The notes under the pieces: model-generated
The model's input: only the letters and a program-made list of their open reading frames with translations
Told to the model about the DNA's origin: nothing
Databases searched by the model: none
Shown here: positions 18,494 to 28,246 of the stretch, piece after piece
How positions within the stretch are numbered: the first letter of the stretch is position 1
Layout: each line of letters begins with the position of its first letter
Position numbers and translations under genes: made by a program
Assembly (NCBI RefSeq): GCF_001424425.1
Contig: NZ_LMPT01000001.1
Location: 61,291-125,290, forward strand
DNA: 64,000 nt
From: Acidovorax sp. Leaf191
GTDB lineage: Bacteria; Pseudomonadota; Gammaproteobacteria; Burkholderiales; Burkholderiaceae_C
Reading direction: 5' to 3'

Positions 18494-19267
18494 ATGCAAC
18501 CCACAACCCCTGGCGAAAACCGCACCGGCGCTGCGGTCGCTGAAGACGGCGTTCGGGCCATGCTCGAAGCCAATGAACGCTGGGCCCCCGCCCAGCCTCT
18601 GGACATGACCCTGAGCGACGCGGACCGAGGCAGCTACATCCTCGCGTCCGACTCGCTGGGCTCGATTCCGCCGCCCGTCACCATCCACGGGATGCTCAAG
18701 ACGGGCTTCGACAAGCTGATCGGTGAGCGCCCTGATGTACTGATGGACAAGATCGGCGAGCGCATCGCTTTTGAGCGCACCGGCACGCGGCTGTACGACG
18801 CCCTCATTCTGAAGTACCAGGTACTGACGCAAGAGGAAGCCGACATGCCCGTACTGACCACGCCGCTAGATCAGGATGGGCAAGACACGGCATCTACTTT
18901 GCAGCTCATCCGTACGCAGGAGCATGAGCATTTTCTGATGCTCAGCGAAGCGATGCGATCGCTGGGGGGAGACCCCACAGCGCAGACTCCGTGCGCCGAC
19001 GTGGCCGCGACTGCATCGATGGGCCTCATGCAGGTCGTCACGGACCCGAGAACCACGTTCGCGCAGTCGCTCAATGCCATCCTCATTGCGGAGCTGACCG
19101 ACAACGCCGGTTGGGAGCTGTTGATCTCTTTGGCGCAAGACGCGGGCGAGAGCGATCTCGTCCAGCAGTTCGAGCGCGCCTTGGAAGAGGAAGAAGAGCA
19201 CCTCGTCATCGTTAAGAGCTGGGTCGCGGCCTTGACCGCCGCCAGCACGCCCACCGTCGCCGCATAG
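18494..19267 (+). CDS. Ferritin-like domain protein (257 aa)
   Basis: Four-helix ferritin-like bundle with metal-ligand patterns in order: FERTGTRLYDALI (about 94-106), RTQEHEHF (about 137-144), IAELTDNAGWE (about 198-208) and EEEEEHLVIV (about 231-240). Such proteins bind di-iron or di-manganese and are often induced by stress. The stop is 17 bp before the next ferritin-like gene, whose AAGGAG lies in that gap, so the two form an operon. No signal peptide is visible. Confidence 0.78.
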   Translation: MQPTTPGENRTGAAVAEDGVRAMLEANERWAPAQPLDMTLSDADRGSYILASDSLGSIPPPVTIHGMLKTGFDKLIGERPDVLMDKIGERIAFERTGTRLYDALILKYQVLTQEEADMPVLTTPLDQDGQDTASTLQLIRTQEHEHFLMLSEAMRSLGGDPTAQTPCADVAATASMGLMQVVTDPRTTFAQSLNAILIAELTDNAGWELLISLAQDAGESDLVQQFERALEEEEEHLVIVKSWVAALTAASTPTVAA

Positions 19268-19284
19268 TTCACAAGGAGATACCG

Positions 19285-20466
19285 ATGACCATCAACCTGC
19301 TGCAAGACAAGGGCGTTCCGCTGGACCGCCAGGGAATGTCGTGGAAAGACATGGTGGGCAAACCCATCAGCAAGCTGGATGACGACGCCTTCACCCGTGT
19401 GCGTGCCATTCTCATGAATGGGCTGGAGCTGGATTCGCTGCGCACCAAACAGGTGGCTTTGCGAATGAATGCCGACGCTCGCGTGCAGCTCGCCCAGCTG
19501 ATGCGGGTGGAGCAGCACCAGGCCACCACCATCAACTGGCTGATTGGTGCCGATCACTCTCCCCTGGAGACCACCATCGGCTACGAACAAACCGCGATCG
19601 AGGTGACGGCCTCCATTGCCCAGTTGGAGTCTGATCCCTACCTGGCGCAGGGCTACCGCTACGCGCTGTTGGAAGATTTTGACCACCTGTACCGGTACAG
19701 CGCGCTGTTGGACCGCCTGGAAGGCAAGGACGCCAACAACATCACCCAGGGCTATACCGACATCGTGCCAGCCCGGCCCACTTGGGAGCACCACCGAGCC
19801 CCGGAACATGATTTGCTTGAGCCCTACGGCCCCGACGCCGAACTGAGCACCAAGCTGCACGCGCTGACACTCACAGGGGGCGAGTACCAGACGCACGACT
19901 ACTACATGAACATCGGCCCGCTGTTCGCCGACCCCCTGGCGCGCCAGCTCTATGCAGAAATCGCGTCTGTGGAGTCGCAACACATCACCCACTATGGCTC
20001 GATGCTCAACCCGTACGAGACCCCGCTGGAAAAGCTGCTGATCTCCGAAGCCTGCGAGGTATGGAACTACGCCGGGTGTGCGGCGCAAGAGACCAACCCG
20101 CGCATCCGTGCGCTGTGGGAGCGCTTTCTGGAGTACGAGCTGGGCCATCTGCAAGTGGCCCTGAAACTGTTCAAGGACGTGGAGCGGCGAGACCCCGCCG
20201 AGATCCTGGGCGACGGATTGCTGCCGCGGTTCATCGAGTTCAAGAGTCAGCGCGGGTTTGTCCGCCGTGTGGTCGAGAACGAGACATCGATGCGCAAGCT
20301 CGGCACCCAGTTCGTGGATGAGGCCGACGAAGGTGCTTCGTCGCTGCGGTATCGGCTGCAGGTCAATGCCACGGGGTCGCCATCACGCAATGCGTCCGCC
20401 ACCTGGACGTGGACTCCGGGGACTGAACTCGCGCGCGGGCTGGAGCCTGTCAAGCGGGCTGCTTGA
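19285..20466 (+). CDS. Ferritin-like protein with two bundle halves (393 aa)
   Basis: Contains two ferritin-like segments: one around residues 90-150 (YEQTAIEVTASIAQLE, then EDFDHLYRYSALL) and one around 190-300 (GGEYQTHDYYMN, EIASVESQHITHYG, FLEYELGHLQVALKLF). E-x2-H-type ligands are present in both. The final 70 residues are basic and less conserved. It is co-transcribed with the gene at 18494. A role in iron or oxygen stress is likely, but the exact reaction is not known for this family. Confidence 0.75.
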   Translation: MTINLLQDKGVPLDRQGMSWKDMVGKPISKLDDDAFTRVRAILMNGLELDSLRTKQVALRMNADARVQLAQLMRVEQHQATTINWLIGADHSPLETTIGYEQTAIEVTASIAQLESDPYLAQGYRYALLEDFDHLYRYSALLDRLEGKDANNITQGYTDIVPARPTWEHHRAPEHDLLEPYGPDAELSTKLHALTLTGGEYQTHDYYMNIGPLFADPLARQLYAEIASVESQHITHYGSMLNPYETPLEKLLISEACEVWNYAGCAAQETNPRIRALWERFLEYELGHLQVALKLFKDVERRDPAEILGDGLLPRFIEFKSQRGFVRRVVENETSMRKLGTQFVDEADEGASSLRYRLQVNATGSPSRNASATWTWTPGTELARGLEPVKRAA

Positions 20467-20739
20467 AGGACGGACCCACCCCAACTGAATGCTAGACCGA
20501 AGCAGTGGCAAGAGCGGAACAGTACGCCGTTGCTGCATTTATTGGGCTGCACTGTCATGCAGAGTGGGTGGGCTTGCATTCAATTTTACTGATGCGCGCA
20601 CGTGGGAGTCAGGATTCGGTGGGCTTGCCCGCTACCATCGATGTTTGCCCCTTGGGCTGATCTTGCCTGAGTTGATGCTCAGGTAGTAACCGGCCATCGC
20701 AGAAGCGCTGACGATACCGATGCGAAAGGACGACCAAAT

Positions 20740-21324
20740 ATGGCAACGCAGCACAGCTTCTTTCACCAAGCCAAACAGCCCCATCTTCGGCCCAGCCCGA
20801 AGGTTATCTTGCTAGTGGACTTCATTAATCCTATGCAGTTTCCGGGGGCCGAAAAGTTGGTGCCCGCAGCACTGCAGGCCGCGCAAGCCACGGCGCGGTT
20901 GAAGAAGCGCTTGGATGCCAAGGGCGTAACCGCAATCTACACCAACGACAACTACGGCATATGGCGCTCGGAATTCAAGGACCTTCTTAGCGCCTGCAAG
21001 GCTCTGCCAGGGGCTCGCGGTGAGATAGCTACGTTGCTTGAGCCCGGGGACAACGATCTCACCATCCTCAAGCCACTGCATTCTGCGTTCCACGCGACCC
21101 CGTTGGACCACTTGCTCAAACAGCTCAAGGTGCGTGAATTGATCGTCACAGGGCTAGCTGCCGATATGTGCGTGCACCTAACAGCGATGGATGCGTACAT
21201 GCGTGGGTACAAGGTTTGGGTGCCGCGCGACTGTACAGCTGCGGAGAATGAGGAGTACAAAGAAGCAGCGCTGCGGCAAATGTCCCAGGTGCTCAAATGT
21301 TCTGTGAGGAAATCGCAGGCATAA
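20740..21324 (+). CDS. Isochorismatase-family cysteine hydrolase (194 aa)
   Basis: Catalytic triad pattern of the cysteine hydrolase fold: D28 in VILLVDFINP, K106 in TILKPLHSAF and C147 in GLAADMCVHLTA. Members hydrolyse amides such as nicotinamide or N-carbamoyl compounds, or isochorismate; the substrate cannot be assigned. The 273 bp upstream of the ATG contain no other gene. Confidence 0.82.
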   Translation: MATQHSFFHQAKQPHLRPSPKVILLVDFINPMQFPGAEKLVPAALQAAQATARLKKRLDAKGVTAIYTNDNYGIWRSEFKDLLSACKALPGARGEIATLLEPGDNDLTILKPLHSAFHATPLDHLLKQLKVRELIVTGLAADMCVHLTAMDAYMRGYKVWVPRDCTAAENEEYKEAALRQMSQVLKCSVRKSQA

Positions 21325-21471
21325 ACGCTGGTGGGAAGCTTCGACCATTTGTGCTTGCCGAAACATCCATTTTTTTGCCGCTTGATCTCAGTTCGCAATG
21401 TCGATGTTGTCTGACTTACGAAGGGTCAAACCGATGTGACCATTCCTTTTTTTTACCGAAAGGAACTCGTC

Positions 21472-21975
21472 ATGGCCGTAAAAACAGTAGCTGAACTTTT
21501 TGTCCACGAACTTTCCGATACCTACAGCGCTGAAAAGCAGATGACTAAATCGCTGCCCAGGATGGCCCGCGCGGCCGCCGATCAGCAGCTTGCCCAAGCC
21601 TTCCTCGATCACTTGGAAGAAACACGCGGGCAGGTCGAGCGGATTGACGAAGTGGTGGAACTACTCAACCTGAAGCTTAAGCGCATCAAGTGCGCTGCTA
21701 TGGAAGGTCTCGTAGAAGAGGGTAAGGACCTGATCGACGAAATCGACAAAGGTCCTGTGCTCGATGTAGCCTTGATTGGAGCTGCTCAGAAAGTCGAACA
21801 CTACGAGATTGCAAGCTACAACACGCTCATTACATTGGCAAAGAAGCTGGGATATGCCGCAGCAATACCTCTGCTGGAGGCTTCTCTCGCTGAAGAGAAA
21901 GCTACTGATGAGAAACTGAGCCAGCTTGGCCAAGCTGCAGCAATTGAAGATGCTGCCGCGGTGGGCAAAGCATAA
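21472..21975 (+). CDS. YciE/DUF892 ferritin-like protein (167 aa)
   Basis: MAVKTVAELFVHELSDTYSA opens the DUF892 ferritin-like fold; ligand helices show E13, HLEETRGQVERI and KVEHYEIASYNTL. The ATG at 21472 is preferred to the upstream one at 21436 because AAAGGAA lies at the proper distance and family members begin with this Met. YciE-type proteins accompany osmotic and oxidative stress regulons in enterobacteria. Its neighbours (DUF421, Zn-alcohol dehydrogenase, SDR) form a common stress cassette in proteobacteria. Confidence 0.88.
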   Translation: MAVKTVAELFVHELSDTYSAEKQMTKSLPRMARAAADQQLAQAFLDHLEETRGQVERIDEVVELLNLKLKRIKCAAMEGLVEEGKDLIDEIDKGPVLDVALIGAAQKVEHYEIASYNTLITLAKKLGYAAAIPLLEASLAEEKATDEKLSQLGQAAAIEDAAAVGKA

Positions 21976-21996
21976 GCGCGTCATCTTTCGCAGCTA

Positions 21997-22026
21997 GGGA
22001 GGGGGCAGCACAGCGGCCCCCCCCCG
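21997..22026 (+). terminator. Likely terminator after the DUF892 gene
   Basis: G-run (gggagggggc) paired with a C-run (gccccccccc) around AGCACAGCG, then GTTTG. Strong stem but weak T-tract. It lies between convergent genes and may serve both. Confidence 0.45.
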
Positions 22027-22053
22027 TTTGCACAGATACCGTGCCAGAAGACA

Positions 22054-22533
22054 CTACTTCTCAACTGACGAACCGGATTCCTGAAGGATGCTGATTTGTC
22101 CGTCGGCTTCAAGAAATGCGAACCTCATATCAGTTAGGTCACAGTCTGCCTCGCGTAGGGCTCTTTCGACGTCACATATGGGCACGTGGTAACGTTTGAG
22201 CACATCTTCAAATACCTTACCGTCACGCCCTATCAAAACCGCCCGTCCTTCGACCAGTACCTGCACCCGATGGCTACGCGCTGTGATGTACGCTACAAAA
22301 AGATTTAGGCCAATCAAAGTTGCAGCAGATACTAACCCGCCAGTAAGACTCTTCTCTTCGCCGCTCAAGCCGTTGGACACGGCCTCACTGAGCAGCACGA
22401 CGACGAGTAAGTCGAACGGCGTGAACTGACCGACCGTCCGGTGCCCAGATAATCGCATCAGAACTAAAAGCACGATATACACAAGTGTCGCACGCACAGG
22501 TAATTCCCACCATGTGCCATTCAGTTCGAACAT
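22054..22533 (-). CDS. DUF421/YetF-like membrane protein (159 aa)
   Basis: Three N-terminal hydrophobic helices (LVYIVLLVLMRLSGHRT, FDLLVVVLLSEAVS, GLVSAATLIGLNLFVAYIT), then a soluble tail with the DUF421 signature (RAVLIGRDGKVFEDVLKR, CDLTDMRFAFLEADGQISIL). Length fits the short form of the family. Function is unsettled; family members are membrane proteins linked to spore or stress phenotypes. It is followed on the same strand, after 37 bp, by no further gene. Confidence 0.85.
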   Translation of the reverse strand: MFELNGTWWELPVRATLVYIVLLVLMRLSGHRTVGQFTPFDLLVVVLLSEAVSNGLSGEEKSLTGGLVSAATLIGLNLFVAYITARSHRVQVLVEGRAVLIGRDGKVFEDVLKRYHVPICDVERALREADCDLTDMRFAFLEADGQISILQESGSSVEK

Positions 22534-22570
22534 GGATAGCTCCTGAAATACGAGGCGTCGTCGAGGCCAA

Positions 22571-23734
22571 TCAAGGTGTCAGAACAACCTTACGGCAATG
22601 GTCTTCGCGCTTTTCGAAGATTTCGTAGCCACGCACCGCGTCTTCGAGTTTCATGCGGTGGGAGATGATTACCTCGGGCTTCATCCGACCATTGGCGATG
22701 TGTTCTAGCAACTCGGGCATGTGCTTTTGAGCGTGCGTCTGTCCCATTTTGAAGGTCAGACCCTTCTCGAAGGCGTCGCCGAACAAAAAGCCGTGGATGA
22801 AGCCTGCGTACACGCCTGGCACGCTGACAACCCCACCACGGCGTGTTGCTGCAATGCACTGGCGCAGTGCCTTGCCGCTGGAGCCTTCGAGTTTGATGGC
22901 CGTGAGTGCGGTTTCAAGGGCGCTGCCCTTGGCCTCAAAGCCGACGGCCTCGATGGTTGCGTCCACGCCATGACCTCCAGTGGCGGTGAGAATGATCTCG
23001 GCCGGGTCTTCGTCTTTGTCGAAGTTGATGGGAATCACCCCATAGGTCTCGCGCGCAAATTCCAGTCGGTAACTGTTATGGTCAACCATGAAGATCTGCT
23101 CGGCCCCGAGGAAGCGTGCGGACAGGGCGCTCATCAGTCCTACGGGGCCTGCGCCGAAGATGGCTACCGTCGAGCCAGGCCCGATCTGCGCATTCACGGC
23201 GGCCTGGTAGCCCGTGGGCAGAATGTCCGAGAGGAAGAGCACCTGCTCGTCGCTTAAAACATTCGGGATCTTGAGCGGCCCAACATTTGCGCGTGGCACG
23301 CGCACATACTCGGCTTGTCCGCCCGAATAGCCGCCATAAAGGTGGCTATAGCCGAACATGCCTGCGCCCGACGTGGCATTTTTCTTATTCAGGATAGCGC
23401 CACGCCCAGGATTTGTGGTTTCACAGGCAGCGAACAATGTCTTGTCGCAGTAGAAACATGAACCGCAGGCGATCACGAAGGGAACCACCACCCGGTCGCC
23501 CGGACGCAGGTCGGTCACGCTGTTGCCCACCTCCTCGACGATGCCCATGAATTCGTGACCCAGTATGTCGCCGTCCTTCATGCCCGGAATCTTGCCCCGG
23601 TAAATATGCAAATCTGAACCGCAGATCGCGGTTGCAGTCACGCGCAGTAGAAGATCGTCGCTGGCGGTCATGACTGGATCAGGGACGCTCTCGACGCGCA
23701 CGTCCTTGGCGCCTTGGTAGGTGAGGGCTCGCAT
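22571..23734 (-). CDS. Zinc-dependent alcohol dehydrogenase, formaldehyde-dehydrogenase-like (387 aa)
   Basis: MDR-superfamily enzyme. Catalytic zinc ligands C38, H60 and E61 (GHE) and the structural-zinc cysteines C90, C93, C96 and C104 are all present. The NAD-binding motif GAGPVGLM lies near residue 190. The long central insert ([15 protein letters not shown] and onward) is typical of the glutathione-independent formaldehyde dehydrogenase/threonine-dehydrogenase-like branch. The start is at 23734 ([14 protein letters not shown]); the extension to 23788 is not conserved sequence. Substrate is unknown; detoxification of small aldehydes or alcohols is the usual guess. Confidence 0.88.
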   Translation of the reverse strand: MRALTYQGAKDVRVESVPDPVMTASDDLLLRVTATAICGSDLHIYRGKIPGMKDGDILGHEFMGIVEEVGNSVTDLRPGDRVVVPFVIACGSCFYCDKTLFAACETTNPGRGAILNKKNATSGAGMFGYSHLYGGYSGGQAEYVRVPRANVGPLKIPNVLSDEQVLFLSDILPTGYQAAVNAQIGPGSTVAIFGAGPVGLMSALSARFLGAEQIFMVDHNSYRLEFARETYGVIPINFDKDEDPAEIILTATGGHGVDATIEAVGFEAKGSALETALTAIKLEGSSGKALRQCIAATRRGGVVSVPGVYAGFIHGFLFGDAFEKGLTFKMGQTHAQKHMPELLEHIANGRMKPEVIISHRMKLEDAVRGYEIFEKREDHCRKVVLTP

Positions 23735-23902
23735 GGGACTCCTTAGTGGGTTAGCGATGTTCCATGGCAAGCCATGGAGCAAAACCACTCTGCACCCAAG
23801 CGTTAACGTTGTTCGTAGGACTTTGCACCATCCGCATTGGGCTTATAGCTGACGGGAAGGTGCAGAACCGAGATTCAACAATATCGCTTTCAGGAGATGT
23901 CT

Positions 23903-24688
23903 ATGTCTACTCGCCCTCTTGCAGTGATCACTGGTGCCTCGTCCGGCATTGGCTATCACTTGGCGCGCCAATGCGCTGAAAATGGCTTTGATTTAGTGAT
24001 TGCAGCCGACCAACCGCTCGACGAAGCAGCCAGCGACCTGCGTATGCTGGGCGCTCAGGTAGCTGTGGTGCAGGCAGAGCTTGCCAGCCGACAGGGGGTT
24101 GACGCGCTGGTGGAGGCTATCGCCGGCCGCAACGTCGATGCACTGCTGGCCAATGCCGGCCATGGACTGGGCAAGGGGTTCTTGGAACAAGATTTCGCCG
24201 ATGTGCAGCATGTGATCGATACAAACATCACCGGCACCCTCTATCTGCTTCACAGGATCGTGCCCCCCATGCGGCAACGGGGTAGAGGACGCATCCTGAT
24301 CACCGGATCCATTGCAGGCTTCATGCCAGGCAGCTTCCAGGCCGTTTACAACGCTACCAAAGCTTTCATCGACTCATTTGCCGCGGCACTGCGCAACGAG
24401 CTCAAGGACTCCGGCGTCAGTGTGACCTGCCTGATGCCCGGTGCGACAGACACAGAGTTTTTCGCACGTGCCGACATGCTGGACACCCAGGTAGGCGCCG
24501 ACGATGGCAAAGCCGACCCGGCGGACGTAGCTAAGGTTGGCTTTACGGCCATGATGGACGGTGAAGCAGACGTCGTGCACGGCTTCAAAAACAAGCTGCA
24601 GTCCATTATGGCCAAGGTCACGCCCCCTCAAGTGCTGGCCGAGCAACATCGCAAGATGGCCGAGCCGGGCTCTGCGCAAAAGAACTGA
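23903..24688 (+). CDS. SDR-family oxidoreductase (261 aa)
   Basis: Short-chain dehydrogenase with the cofactor motif TGASSGIG at residues 10-17, LLANAGHG (NAG motif), ITGSIAG (catalytic Ser) and YNATK (Tyr and Lys). Two ATGs lie in tandem at 23897 and 23903. The AGGAG abuts the first, so the second, 6 bp from the AGGAG, is the likely start. Followed 12 bp later by the permease-like gene, so probably one operon. Confidence 0.9.
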   Translation: MSTRPLAVITGASSGIGYHLARQCAENGFDLVIAADQPLDEAASDLRMLGAQVAVVQAELASRQGVDALVEAIAGRNVDALLANAGHGLGKGFLEQDFADVQHVIDTNITGTLYLLHRIVPPMRQRGRGRILITGSIAGFMPGSFQAVYNATKAFIDSFAAALRNELKDSGVSVTCLMPGATDTEFFARADMLDTQVGADDGKADPADVAKVGFTAMMDGEADVVHGFKNKLQSIMAKVTPPQVLAEQHRKMAEPGSAQKN

Positions 24689-24700
24689 AGGCAGACAGTC

Positions 24701-25255
24701 ATGAAGCAGCAAGTCCTGTCCGATGGCGATGGCACCGACGCACTCGGCTCAATGCCATCGACCAGCAGCCCTTCGTATGCTGACCGGTCCGCACTGCAGA
24801 CGGCATTCGACCATTTCGCCTCGCGCGTCACTCGTTGGGCGGGGTCGCCTGGCATCTTCTGCGTCGCGCTTATCACCGTGGTGCTGTGGGCAGCTGCCGG
24901 TCCCATCTTTCACTTCTCGGAGAATTGGCAGCTCGTGATCAACACCGGAACAACCATCGTCACGTTCTTGATGGTGTTCCTGATCCAGCAGAGCCAGAAC
25001 AAGGATAGCGTGGCCATCCACCTGAAACTCAACGAGCTCCTAGCCGCCAACCGCGAGGCGAGCAACCGCATGATTGGGATCGAAGAGTTGGATGAGCAGG
25101 ACCTCCGCGACGTGGCCAGCTTCTATGTACGCCTGGCTGAGCGGGCCAAGGTCGCAGGGTCCAACAAGGAGGTGCACTCCATCGACGAAGAGGGCATGCC
25201 TGCCTCGAAGTCCGACAAGGCGCAGGGAGGATCTCACAAGCTGCTAAAGCACTGA
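24701..25255 (+). CDS. Low-affinity iron permease family membrane protein (184 aa)
   Basis: Two transmembrane helices (GIFCVALITVVLWAAAGPIF and LVINTGTTIVTFLMVFLIQQ) followed by SQNKDSVAIHLKLNELLAA, the hallmark of the short bacterial proteins annotated as low-affinity iron permease. The transport role is transferred from fungal Fet4 and is not proven for bacterial members. The C-terminal 40 residues are polar. It is in an operon with the SDR gene. Confidence 0.85.
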   Translation: MKQQVLSDGDGTDALGSMPSTSSPSYADRSALQTAFDHFASRVTRWAGSPGIFCVALITVVLWAAAGPIFHFSENWQLVINTGTTIVTFLMVFLIQQSQNKDSVAIHLKLNELLAANREASNRMIGIEELDEQDLRDVASFYVRLAERAKVAGSNKEVHSIDEEGMPASKSDKAQGGSHKLLKH

Positions 25256-25365
25256 CTAGGACATGGCGCGCCATGGCAGAGTCGCGTAGATGCACGTGGC
25301 GGTGCGTGCGCTTCGACTATGTCCATCATCCAATAGTAACTGCCAGGCGATGCCGTTTCAGCAAA

Positions 25366-27534
25366 TCAAATCTGCCGGGGCGCTAGCAATTCTTCAATCG
25401 CTGCCAGCACCTTTAGGGGTTCAAGTGGCTTCGACAGGTGGGAATGGAAACCTGAAGACAGCGAACGCTCTCGGTCTTCCGCGCGCGCGAATGCCGTCAT
25501 CGCTATGGCGGGAACCAGTCCGCAGCGCTCTGGTGGCTGATTTCGCAACCAGCGCAAAAGCTCGTACCCGTCCATGCCTGGCATGCCGATGTCTGAGCAC
25601 ACGACGTCTGGGTGGTGCGCTTCGATTAAATCCATCGCATCGTAGGCGTCATGCGCGGTGTAGACCTGCGCGCCGCATTCTTCGATCACGCGCCTGAGCA
25701 GATCTCGGGTGTCAGGATCGTCATCTACCACCAGCACAGATCGCCCGGCCAACCGAGGCGCGGCGTGCTCCGCAGGGCCCCCGCCGGCGGATAGCGAGGC
25801 ATCCTCGGATGTGCTGGCATACAGGGGTAAGCTTACTCGGAACGAGGCGCCAGTCCCCGTTCCCAGGCTTTGCGCTGCTACGGTGCCTCCATGAAGTTCG
25901 ACGATGTGCTGCACGATGGACAAACCTAAGCCGAGCCCGCTGTGCGTGCGGGTGATCGATCCATCGGCTTGGCGAAAACGCTTGAAGACATGCGGAAGAA
26001 ACTCCGCGTTGATCCCGATGCCGTTGTCCGACACGGCAATGACCGCTTCGTTGCCTTCGTGGGACAACCGCAAATGGATTGAACCGCCACGGGGCGTAAA
26101 TTTGATGGCATTGGACAAAAGGTTCGTGACGACTTGCTGGAGCCGATCAACGTCGCCGAGTACCGTGCCCACCGGGGCCACATCGGCACCAACCGTTAGC
26201 CCGGCGGTGTGCGCATTGGGAAGTATCAGCTCGTATGCCGTCCGAACACAAGTTGCCAAGTCCATGGGTTTCATGTCCATGTGAAGCTTTCCAGAACTGA
26301 TCCGGCTCATGTCCAGCAGGTCTCCGATCAGGCGCGCTTGCGAGCGTGTGCTGCGCTCGATAACATCAATACCTTTTGCGAGGTCAGAATGGGTTGATCC
26401 GTACTTGCGACGCAGAATGTGGACCCAGCCGGTGATGGCTGTTAGGGGTGTTCGCAGCTCATGCGAAAGCGTAGCCAGGAAGTTGTCTTTGAACGAATTG
26501 GCACGCTCTGCGTCCTGGCGAGCTGCGCGCTCGCTGTCCAGCAGCAGGGCCTTGTCCCGTTCGGCCCGAATGCGCTCAAGTGATTCCCAGCACCGATCCA
26601 CCACCGTGCGCACCAGCGAAATTTCGTCCGCATTCCAGTTTCTTGGGGTAGTCTGGTGGACCGCCATGGCGGCAACGAATTTGCCGCTTTTGTGTAGCGG
26701 CACGCAGATGACGGCACGAATCTGCGTTAAGCGGTAGGCGACGAGGTCAAGATCTCTTGTGATCGAATGGGTCTCCACATCCTCGTTGACGTACGGCTCG
26801 TTCGCGATCATCAAGTCGCCGACCTGCTGGCCGAAGTCCGTGAATTTGTAGCGCCCAACAATGCTGGCCACACCTTCGTTGTAGTCGCCGATGAGATCGA
26901 AGGTGTTTTGATCTTCCAGCACGTGGGCGTATGCACATCGGTTCACTCCAAGGTACTTGCCCAGCATGGACGCGGTGACCTGCATTACCTCCGCGGGGTC
27001 ACTGAGAACTCGCGTGAGCTGAGCGAGCTCGTCGAGGAAGCGAAACCGCCGCTCGCTCAGCACCTTGGCCGTTGTTTCCGCAAAGGTGACGAGCACGCCT
27101 CTGGGAGTACCGCCGTCGTCCCGCACTGGGCTGTACGAAAAATTGAAATAGCAGTCTTCAGGAAAGCCATACCGCTCGATCGTGAGCTTGTAATCGTCGA
27201 ATCCAATGGCTTTACCCTGCAGCACAGCATCCCACATGGGACCGATGGTCGGCCAGATTTCACACCAAGTATCGCGCGCCGAGCCTCCCAGGGCGCCCTC
27301 ATGCTTGTCGCCCAGGATAGGACGATAGGCATCGTTGTAGAACTGAATAAGCCCAGGGCCCCAAGCCAAGTACATCGGGAGCTTGCACTCGAGCAGCAGT
27401 GCCACCGCGTGCCGGAGGCTCTGCGGCCACTGGTCTGGCGGACCAAGCGCATGATCCTGCCACGCATGGTCTGCTATGCGGCGTGCCATGTCACCCTGGA
27501 GCCGGGCTGGTGGAAATGAAGAAGAGGGCGGCAT
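25366..27534 (-). CDS. Hybrid sensor histidine kinase, PAS-GAF-HisKA-HATPase-REC (722 aa)
   Basis: Domain order: a PAS-like domain (about 30-160, FYNDAYRPILGDKH, then PRGVLVTFAETT), a GAF domain (about 170-320, AVICVPLHKSGKFVAAMAVH), HisKA with the phospho-His in TLSHELRTPLTAI, HATPase_c with DNGIGI and GLGLGLSIVQHIVEL, and a C-terminal receiver (VLVVDDDPDTRDLL, D in CSDIGMPGMDGYE, K in HLSKPLEPL). No membrane segment, so a cytoplasmic sensor. Start ATG at 27534 (MPPSSSFPP); the ATG at 27564 is an alternative. No partner regulator is adjacent. Confidence 0.88.
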   Translation of the reverse strand: MPPSSSFPPARLQGDMARRIADHAWQDHALGPPDQWPQSLRHAVALLLECKLPMYLAWGPGLIQFYNDAYRPILGDKHEGALGGSARDTWCEIWPTIGPMWDAVLQGKAIGFDDYKLTIERYGFPEDCYFNFSYSPVRDDGGTPRGVLVTFAETTAKVLSERRFRFLDELAQLTRVLSDPAEVMQVTASMLGKYLGVNRCAYAHVLEDQNTFDLIGDYNEGVASIVGRYKFTDFGQQVGDLMIANEPYVNEDVETHSITRDLDLVAYRLTQIRAVICVPLHKSGKFVAAMAVHQTTPRNWNADEISLVRTVVDRCWESLERIRAERDKALLLDSERAARQDAERANSFKDNFLATLSHELRTPLTAITGWVHILRRKYGSTHSDLAKGIDVIERSTRSQARLIGDLLDMSRISSGKLHMDMKPMDLATCVRTAYELILPNAHTAGLTVGADVAPVGTVLGDVDRLQQVVTNLLSNAIKFTPRGGSIHLRLSHEGNEAVIAVSDNGIGINAEFLPHVFKRFRQADGSITRTHSGLGLGLSIVQHIVELHGGTVAAQSLGTGTGASFRVSLPLYASTSEDASLSAGGGPAEHAAPRLAGRSVLVVDDDPDTRDLLRRVIEECGAQVYTAHDAYDAMDLIEAHHPDVVCSDIGMPGMDGYELLRWLRNQPPERCGLVPAIAMTAFARAEDRERSLSSGFHSHLSKPLEPLKVLAAIEELLAPRQI

Positions 27535-27564
27535 GACGACGGATTTGGCGGATGCAACGAGCAT

Positions 27565-28246
27565 AGCGCGGCCCTACGTGCACGGTGGGGACAGGCATTT
27601 AGCTCGGCATTCACGCCTTATAAGGCGGGATGCCATTCTGATACAGCGGGATGCCCACCCGCAAGTAACGGAAATGTGATCTGGGAAGTCCCGCCAGTGG
27701 CGTCCATCTATGCAGCAGTAGCTCTTCGATCCGGCTGGCCTGATGCGTCGGCAACTAGATGTTCTCCGACTAGGAGAGTACGGCGCCGGCGCGTACAGCC
27801 TGAGCCCCAGTCCCCAGGAGCTGCTCACAGTGTTCAAAGCTAACGCATCCTTAGCGGCATCTCTGGCTACGACGCGGCGGAGATGCCCGACGATAGCCCG
27901 GCGCGCGTGGAAGCACTGGCCCGGCTGACGTTGACCTTTTTACGCACCGCGCTCAATCCGGCAGACCCGGCGTGGACGGCTGCGAGCGAGGCGCTGCGCG
28001 TTGCGCCGAGCCCGCTCGCTCGCTCGCGTAAAGTGATGCGCGCCTGAATCCGCAAGGCCGACAAGGCTAAGTCTGCGGCGTTGGGAGCGGTACCTGTGGA
28101 AAGTGGCAAACAGCAACGCCGCCAAGGTGGGCCACGAAGGTGTCCAGGGTCGGGGCCGAGACCAAGCCACGCCGTGACCACCGCGAGACCTAATTCAATG
28201 GCGATCAGATACGGCCGAACCTTTTAACGCTCCAGCGCAAATCGGC
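27565..28246. other. Degenerate region between the kinase and the metal locus
   Basis: Apart from the hydrolase fragment at 27853-28047, no coding sequence is supported. Short ORFs on both strands here are low-complexity frames of GC-rich DNA. Confidence 0.5.
27853..28047 (+). pseudogene. C-terminal fragment of an alpha/beta hydrolase-like protein
   Basis: The frame reads SGISGYDAAEMPDDSPARVE, then ALARLTLTFLRTALNPADPA and on to TGA at 28045-28047. The composition and the 'R-hydrophobic-L-T-AYLR-T-AL-P-D-A-W' pattern resemble C-termini of secreted dienelactone-hydrolase/chlorophyllase-like proteins of this family. An in-frame stop lies just upstream and no start is present. The assignment is tentative. 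Confidence 0.4.

Noticed and set aside
18871..20154. Minus-strand ORF of 427 codons over the ferritin-like genes
   Set aside because: No domain, low-complexity composition, and opposite two genes with ferritin ligands and ribosome sites.
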